Below the pieces are notes generated by a model. The model made no database searches. It was given only the letters and a program-made list of their open reading frames with translations, and was not told the DNA's origin. This document shows positions 54,085 through 58,458 of a stretch of DNA of 58,458 nucleotides, one piece after another. Position 1 is the stretch's first letter. Each line of letters starts with the position of its first letter. A program made the translations under genes and the position numbers. Source of the stretch: Lusitaniella coriacea LEGE 07157 (GTDB lineage: Bacteria > Cyanobacteriota > Cyanobacteriia > Cyanobacteriales > Spirulinaceae); assembly GCF_015207425.1 (NCBI RefSeq), contig NZ_JADEWZ010000033.1, positions 1-58,458 on the forward strand. Reading direction: 5' to 3'.

Positions 54085-54629
54085 GTAAATTAGTTTTCTT
54101 TGATGCGATCGCGAGTCGGGAATACGAAGGACAAGAGGATGCGAAGGTTGAATATCTCAGCCATCCTCCAGAAATCGGGGATCGCGTGTCGATGGGCGGC
54201 TTAAGATTATGGAACGTAGTTGATATCGATTCTTACTACCATCCAGACAATCCCGAACAAGTTCTCTATCTCGCTCATTGTACGGCTGCACCCCTGACAA
54301 ATCCATCATCCCAGCGAGCCAACTGGTTCCGCATTAAAGCCTACCAAAACCGAGAACCGACTTTGCAGCTTTTTTTGGGAGAAGGAATGCTGCTACACGT
54401 TCATCGCGACTTGGTAGGAGGAAAACCAGAAGTAGGGTATCTTTTACCCCAGTACGATCCCAAAGAACATATTGTAAAGAGCAGACCTTGGGGCATTACT
54501 TCAGTGACTTCCTATCTCCCAAGTCCAGACATAGAACGAGTTTGCTACCTGAAAATCCATATTGGTCAATGCGTTTACGTTTCTGAGGCTTCAGGAACAA
54601 ATGCAACGAATCAACTGATAACCGCTTAG
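54081..54629 (+). CDS. unknown protein upstream of ispD
   Basis: 182 residues, not recognised, no signal peptide or membrane helix. Mixed alpha/beta pattern: VEYLSHPPEIGDRVSMGGLR, then NVVDIDSYYHPDNPEQVLYL, and FRIKAYQNREPTLQLFLGEG. It starts in ATGA overlap with the 78-residue gene and ends 28 bases before ispD, so the three are probably one operon. Nothing else indicates a function. Confidence 0.65.
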   Translation: MSKLVFFDAIASREYEGQEDAKVEYLSHPPEIGDRVSMGGLRLWNVVDIDSYYHPDNPEQVLYLAHCTAAPLTNPSSQRANWFRIKAYQNREPTLQLFLGEGMLLHVHRDLVGGKPEVGYLLPQYDPKEHIVKSRPWGITSVTSYLPSPDIERVCYLKIHIGQCVYVSEASGTNATNQLITA

Positions 54630-54657
54630 GTAAAACCACATTGAACGATCGCGCGAA

Positions 54658-55341
54658 ATGCACTTATTAATTCCAGCAGCCGGAATGGGACGACGGATGG
54701 GGAGTAACCGCAATAAACTCCTCCTCACACTTTTAGGCAAACCCTTACTCGCTTGGACGCTACAAGCCGCAGAAGCCACATCTCAGATTACTTGGATAGG
54801 AATTATGGGACAGCCGGAGGATTTTGAGGATTTTAAGGGAATTATTGCCGATCTTCAACTCAGCAAACCCGTTGAATTGATTCGGGGGGGCGACACGCGC
54901 CAGGAGTCCGTTTACAATGGCTTGCAGGCGCTTCCTAACGATGCAGAACGAGTGCTGATTCACGATGGCGCGCGGTGCTTGGCAACGCCGCAATTGTTCG
55001 ATCGCTGTGGCGAGGCGTTATTGCACGATTCCGGATTGATCGCTGCTATTGCTGTAAAGGATACGATTAAGGTAGTAGATGAGGCGGGAACGATTCAAGA
55101 TACGCCCGATCGTAGCAATCTTTGGGCGGCACAAACGCCCCAAGGGTTCGATGTGAAATTGCTCAAATCCTGTCATGAAAAAGGCAAACAATTGGGGTGG
55201 CAAGTCACCGACGATGCAGCATTATTTGAAAAGTGCGAATTACCCGTCAAAATTGTGGAAGGGGAAGAAACCAATTTGAAAGTGACCACGCCTGTGGATC
55301 TCGCGATCGCGGAATCTATTCTACGACAACGCATTAGTTAA
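54658..55341 (+). CDS. ispD: 2-C-methyl-D-erythritol 4-phosphate cytidylyltransferase
   Basis: Third enzyme of the MEP isoprenoid pathway; joins MEP and CTP to CDP-ME. 227 residues, the usual length. Motifs: LIPAAGMGRRMGSNRNKLLL (CTP loop), LIRGGDTRQESVYNGLQAL, RVLIHDGARCLATPQLF, and WAAQTPQGFDVKLL. It supplies isoprenoids for carotenoids, chlorophyll and quinones, so it is essential here. Third gene of a likely operon with two unknown genes. Confidence 0.96.
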   Translation: MHLLIPAAGMGRRMGSNRNKLLLTLLGKPLLAWTLQAAEATSQITWIGIMGQPEDFEDFKGIIADLQLSKPVELIRGGDTRQESVYNGLQALPNDAERVLIHDGARCLATPQLFDRCGEALLHDSGLIAAIAVKDTIKVVDEAGTIQDTPDRSNLWAAQTPQGFDVKLLKSCHEKGKQLGWQVTDDAALFEKCELPVKIVEGEETNLKVTTPVDLAIAESILRQRIS

Positions 55342-55447
55342 CAGTCATCAGTTGGAAAGACACGGAGATATTCATAACTCTGTTCCCTGTTCCCTGTTCC
55401 CTCAAGCCCAAAATTTCATACCTCACCAGACAAAGAAACGCCCTTAT

Positions 55448-56386
55448 ATGAGCGCATCAATTTCTGTCATTATTCCCATTTACAACGGCGAGCAAGATTT
55501 ACCGGGTTTAATTGAAACCCTGCGATCGCAAACCTATCCCGCGTCGTGCGTGGAATACCTCTTAGTGGATAATAATAGCCGCGATCGTACCGCAGAAATG
55601 CTCATTGCGGCTTCCGAAGAAATGGCAACCCAAGGAATCACCCTTCGTCCCCTCACTGAAGCCAATATCCAAAGTTCTTACGCCGCCAGGAACACCGGAA
55701 TTCGCGCTGCAAATAGCGAAATTCTTGTCTTTACTGATGCAGATTGTCGTCCCCAACCGGATTGGTTAACCTTACTCATCGAACCCTTTGCCAAGGAAAA
55801 TATTGGGTTAGTTGCGGGGGAAGTTGTCGCCCTTCCCAGTCAAAACTTGTTGGAAAAATACGCCGATTGTAAAGACGTTTTATCGCAAAAACATACGATT
55901 AATCATCCCTTTTGCGCCTACGGACAAACCGCAAACTTAGCCGTGCGCCGTCAAGCCTTCGAGCAAGTGGGACTCTTTCGCCCCTATTTAACCACGGGTG
56001 GCGATGCAGATATGTGCTGGCGAATCTTACAGGGAACCGATTGGGAGATTGAATTTGTTCCCCGCGCGATCGTGCGCCATCGCCATCGCGCTACTTTGGA
56101 GGAGTTGCGGAGTCAGTGGAAGCGTTACGGATGTTCCAATCGTTATTTACACGAACTGCACGGAGTCGATCTTCAGCGAGAATTGAAGGGAAAAGAATCA
56201 CTCCGTCGCCTAGCGCGCTGGGTTTTGAAGGAATTACCCATTAATACCTTAAAGGTGGCTACGGGGAAGGGGAGTGCGGTGGAGTTGTTGCAAACGCCGT
56301 TGGATTTATTTAGCTTTAATGCAAGAACAATCGGACAGCGAGAGGCGAAATTGCCCGAAAAGGCGAAAGAAATCGATCGATTATAA
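55448..56386 (+). CDS. family 2 glycosyltransferase
   Basis: 312 residues from ATG 55448; the frame starting at 55352 lacks similarity before it. GT-A fold of GT2: SVIIPIYNGEQDLPGLIETL (nucleotide site), LLVDNNSRDRT, SSYAARNTGIRAANSEILVF, then TDADCRPQPDW (DxD metal site) and TGGDADMCWRILQ (catalytic base region). It ends in a helical part that may be peripheral to the membrane. Acceptor unknown. It follows ispD by 106 bases that contain CCCTGTTCCCTGTTCCCT repeats. Confidence 0.88.
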   Translation: MSASISVIIPIYNGEQDLPGLIETLRSQTYPASCVEYLLVDNNSRDRTAEMLIAASEEMATQGITLRPLTEANIQSSYAARNTGIRAANSEILVFTDADCRPQPDWLTLLIEPFAKENIGLVAGEVVALPSQNLLEKYADCKDVLSQKHTINHPFCAYGQTANLAVRRQAFEQVGLFRPYLTTGGDADMCWRILQGTDWEIEFVPRAIVRHRHRATLEELRSQWKRYGCSNRYLHELHGVDLQRELKGKESLRRLARWVLKELPINTLKVATGKGSAVELLQTPLDLFSFNARTIGQREAKLPEKAKEIDRL

Positions 56387-56392
56387 GGATTT

Positions 56393-56598
56393 ACGCCTAA
56401 TGTGTATCAAAGTGATTCGCTAAGATATCCAAGCGGCATTGAATTCAAATTCAAGGCTCACAGTTCAAGTCCATTCAAATGGACTAAGGCTCATCAAACG
56501 ACAAATTAGCAATCGAGTCATCTTGAGATGACTTAAGCTATTAGCCAAGAACTTGAGTTCTTGGCGGTTTCGGGAAATAGCCAATTCACATTAGGCGT
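56393..56598. repeat. ACGCCTAATGTG-terminated element, copy 2, with three hairpins
   Basis: Ends ACGCCTAATGTGTAT (56393-56407) and ATTCACATTAGGCGT (56584-56598); the outer 12 bases are perfect inverted repeats 206 bases apart. Inside are three perfect hairpins with two-base loops: AGTCCATT/AATGGACT (56468-56485), AGTCATCT/AGATGACT (56516-56533) and GCCAAGAACT/AGTTCTTGGC (56544-56565). The element begins 7 bases after the GT2 stop and ends 10 bases before the next start. Confidence 0.8.
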
Positions 56599-56608
56599 GG
56601 TTTCTCCT

Positions 56609-57490
56609 ATGGGTATCGATTGGTTTCGAGTTCGTATTAAGCCAGATGTCGATCGCAAGTTACTCGATCGACTCGTCAAGCAGCAAGCGGTTTCGTTTCA
56701 ATCGATGCGAGGCAAATGGACAACTTCGCAGTCAGATGACAAACTTACCTTAAAATTACTCGAAGCCCTTCATCAGGACAGTTACAGCAACGCCTTGAGC
56801 GCTCTAAGTGACCTTTTGATATTCCCGGAATGGGATGATGAATTGAACTGTCCGAAAGATATTCCCGATTTGCAATCCCGTTGGCGAGTTTACCCAATTA
56901 CATACAACGAGATTTTCCCTCCCTTGTGGCAAATGTCTGCTCATCGAACCATTCTTCCTGGGGAGTTGAACGCGCAATTGGAGACGTGGAAAACCTGGAT
57001 CGCACAAGTCCTTCAAGGAGAACACGAAGATTATTTGCGTGAATTGCATTTGTACCATACGCTCTGCAAGATGCAGGAGCATTGGACGTGTTTAAGGGAT
57101 TATGCGATCGCGTCCCTGGAACGCACGGGAAATTGGACAAAAAAACCACAGTTTATTGAGGTGCGCGATCGCATATTGCCATTGCCAAGCCCCAACATCG
57201 AGCAAATTTCGATGTATCTTTGTCTCGATCCCGCTCGACGAAAACCGGGGAAGCGCGAGGGGTTTGATGCAATGTATAAAAGCGTTTTTGACGAGCTAAA
57301 AATGCTCATCGAAGTGACGCGCGCGTGGGATAGTAACGTTCGAGGAAGTTGGAGGCTTCGCTACTACGAAAAGTGTTATTTGTTAACCTTTGAAGAGTTT
57401 AAAAATTTAGCCCGTGATGAGTGGCTAGAGGAGTTTTTTCAATGGGTTGAGCGGTGTGTAGAATTGGGTTTTGGACTCTATCTTTATTAA
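56609..57490 (+). CDS. unknown protein
   Basis: 293 residues from ATG 56609, chosen because the in-frame TTG at 56561 lies inside the repeat element. Not recognised. Soluble, mostly helical, Trp- and acidic-rich, starting MGIDWFRVRIKPDVDRKLLD. Notable segments are LPGELNAQLETWKTWIAQVL and CLRDYAIASLERTGNWTKKP, and a C-terminus with KCYLLTFEEFKNLARDEWLE. No motif that fixes a function was seen. Its leader is taken up by the hairpin element. Confidence 0.6.
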   Translation: MGIDWFRVRIKPDVDRKLLDRLVKQQAVSFQSMRGKWTTSQSDDKLTLKLLEALHQDSYSNALSALSDLLIFPEWDDELNCPKDIPDLQSRWRVYPITYNEIFPPLWQMSAHRTILPGELNAQLETWKTWIAQVLQGEHEDYLRELHLYHTLCKMQEHWTCLRDYAIASLERTGNWTKKPQFIEVRDRILPLPSPNIEQISMYLCLDPARRKPGKREGFDAMYKSVFDELKMLIEVTRAWDSNVRGSWRLRYYEKCYLLTFEEFKNLARDEWLEEFFQWVERCVELGFGLYLY

Positions 57491-57691
57491 AAATCCATTG
57501 ACGAATCCTAATTTTTTCAATTTTCACTCTAATTGCAACGAAACAATGAGTCTTTGAGTACTGTCAAGAGAAAATTGCGCATGACTAGCACCCAATACAT
57601 TAAGGTACTTACATACTAAAATTGAGTTTTGCCCTTGTCAAGGGCTTCAAACCCTGATTGTTTCGTTTGGTATTTTAGCTTTAAAAAATCG

Positions 57692-57717
57692 CACAATTTA
57701 AATACAATAGCCGCTTA
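57692..57717 (+). repeat. degenerate end of the TAAGCT element
   Basis: CACAATTTAAATACAATAGC then CGCTTA closely matches CACAATTTAAATGCATAGCA then GCTTA of 25543-25644. It sits just before the L,D-transpeptidase start and includes TACAAT, which could serve as a -10 box. The rest of the 229-base gap shows a GCCCTTG/AAGGGC hairpin only. Confidence 0.5.
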
Positions 57718-57719
57718 TT

Positions 57720-58388
57720 ATGCCCTTAAAATTTACGCCTCGCCAACGCTCCTGGATTGCTGTACTTATCCTGCTTCTGTGTGGCAGCGCGGGCTATTTT
57801 ATTCTTTATCGAGGGGGTTGGTTGCCCGCGATCGCGCAAGTCCCAAAATTGTTCACCACTAATCTCTCTCAACCCCTTCCCCCTGCCGATCCTGCGTTGA
57901 ATTCAGATCGATTGCTCAACTCGTTATTGGGCGAGAATATTGATAAAACTCAAACCGCGATCGCGATCGACAAATCCGACTATCGCCTCACCCTCTATTA
58001 CCAAGGACAACCGATAAAATCCTATCCCATCGTTTTGGGTGGCAATCCCACCGCAGACAAGCGAAAAGAAGGCGATCGCGCAACCCCAGAAGGCATCTTC
58101 GCCATCCGAGATTTATATCCCCATCCAGGCTGGTCGAAATTCATTTGGCTCGACTATCCCAGCGCTCAATCCTGGCGCAACCACTTCCAAGCTAAATTGC
58201 AAGGGGCAATTCCTTGGTATGCCAGCGTGGGCAGTGAAGTGGGCATTCACGGCGTACCCGATGGCAGCAACGATTTGATTGAAACCCGCAACAACTGGAC
58301 GTTGGGTTGCATTTCTCTCAAAAATTCGGATGTTGACGAACTGTACGCGGTTTTGCAGGCGGGAAACCGAGTCGAAATTGTGCCTTGA
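57720..58388 (+). CDS. L,D-transpeptidase (YkuD domain)
   Basis: 222 residues. One N-terminal membrane anchor (SWIAVLILLLCGSAGYFILY, about 11-30) places the catalytic part outside. The YkuD domain (about 80-222) begins AIAIDKSDYRLTLYYQGQPI and has PTPEGIFAIRDL-like ATPEGIFAI. The active site is IHGVPDG, with the His, and NWTLGCISLKNSDVDELY, with the catalytic Cys. The usual Ser before the Gly-Cys is replaced by Thr-Leu. It forms 3-3 cross-links in peptidoglycan or attaches proteins to it. Confidence 0.92.
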   Translation: MPLKFTPRQRSWIAVLILLLCGSAGYFILYRGGWLPAIAQVPKLFTTNLSQPLPPADPALNSDRLLNSLLGENIDKTQTAIAIDKSDYRLTLYYQGQPIKSYPIVLGGNPTADKRKEGDRATPEGIFAIRDLYPHPGWSKFIWLDYPSAQSWRNHFQAKLQGAIPWYASVGSEVGIHGVPDGSNDLIETRNNWTLGCISLKNSDVDELYAVLQAGNRVEIVP

Positions 58389-58427
58389 ATAGCACTAGCC
58401 AGGAGTATTGGGACATTGGTGAAGGCA

Positions 58428-58454
58428 AGCAGGGGGAGCAGGGGGAGCAGGGGA
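58428..58454 (+). repeat. nine-base tandem repeat AGCAGGGGG
   Basis: Three units, AGCAGGGGG twice and AGCAGGGGA, at the end of the window. Similar runs (CCCCTGCTT, inverted) lie near 8946-8970 and CTTCCCCAG near 20255-20270. Confidence 0.85.
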
Positions 58455-58458
58455 AGCT

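Overview
This window is chromosomal DNA from a cyanobacterium. The octamer GCGATCGC (HIP1, a cyanobacterial hallmark) and its extensions recur throughout, both inside and between genes. Many families are cyanobacterial or typical of that group: FtsH3, Ccs1/CcsB, a fused ModB-ModC transporter, DUF1822, DUF3038/DUF4335, Uma2 proteins, CHAT and NACHT proteins, and a giant Ser/Thr-kinase/AAA/histidine-kinase hybrid. Genus and morphology cannot be read from the sequence. No rRNA, tRNA or CRISPR array was seen.

Layout. 0.1-5.5 kb: a DUF1801-like protein, a possible small RNA with its own terminator, a secreted TPS/CHAT exoprotein and a small OB-fold lipoprotein. 5.8-14.6 kb: housekeeping and envelope genes (rsmI, ftsH3, ccsB), a pentapeptide-repeat protein, a SagB-type double nitroreductase, a small phosphatase and a retropepsin-like protease. 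14.8-20.2 kb: a leftward tripartite efflux operon (HlyD adaptor, MacB-type permease, TolC) with no ATPase gene, interrupted by a frameshifted REP-associated transposase and its REP hairpins. 20.4-25.5 kb: an Hsp70-family protein, a 140-residue protein with a hydrophobic C-terminus, and a NACHT NTPase with a long glycine-zipper membrane region. The last two share an N-terminal motif, and this is the best candidate here for an undescribed conflict or signalling module. 25.8-28.8 kb: sugar and glycan genes (GT-A transferase, galE, FkbM methyltransferase). 29-33 kb: molybdate uptake (modA and fused modBC), split by an HU-like gene, an unknown gene and a Uma2 remnant.

33-42 kb: DUF1822, a nucleotidyltransferase, Uma2, a DppB-like permease, apt, the DUF3038-DUF4335 pair and the rpsP-khpA-phoH translation/RNA cluster. 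42.4-52.4 kb: three consecutive signalling genes, namely the 2269-residue hybrid kinase, a REC-GAF-PAS adenylate cyclase and a REC-GGDEF diguanylate cyclase. The first two overlap by ATGA, and together the three link phosphorelay input to cAMP and c-di-GMP. 52.6-58.4 kb: a GT9 glycosyltransferase, two coupled unknown genes before ispD, a GT2 glycosyltransferase, an unknown gene and an L,D-transpeptidase.

The intergenic DNA is rich in short dispersed elements. At least five families can be recognised: GGTGCGTTA REPs, GTAGGTTGGGTT hairpins, an element containing CCGTGTCA, an element ending in TAAGCT, and an element with ACGCCTAATGTG termini. Several have two or more copies here, often in inverted orientation. 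Starts were moved from the longest reading frame where family length, Shine-Dalgarno sequence or gene overlap justified it; each case is stated in the entry.
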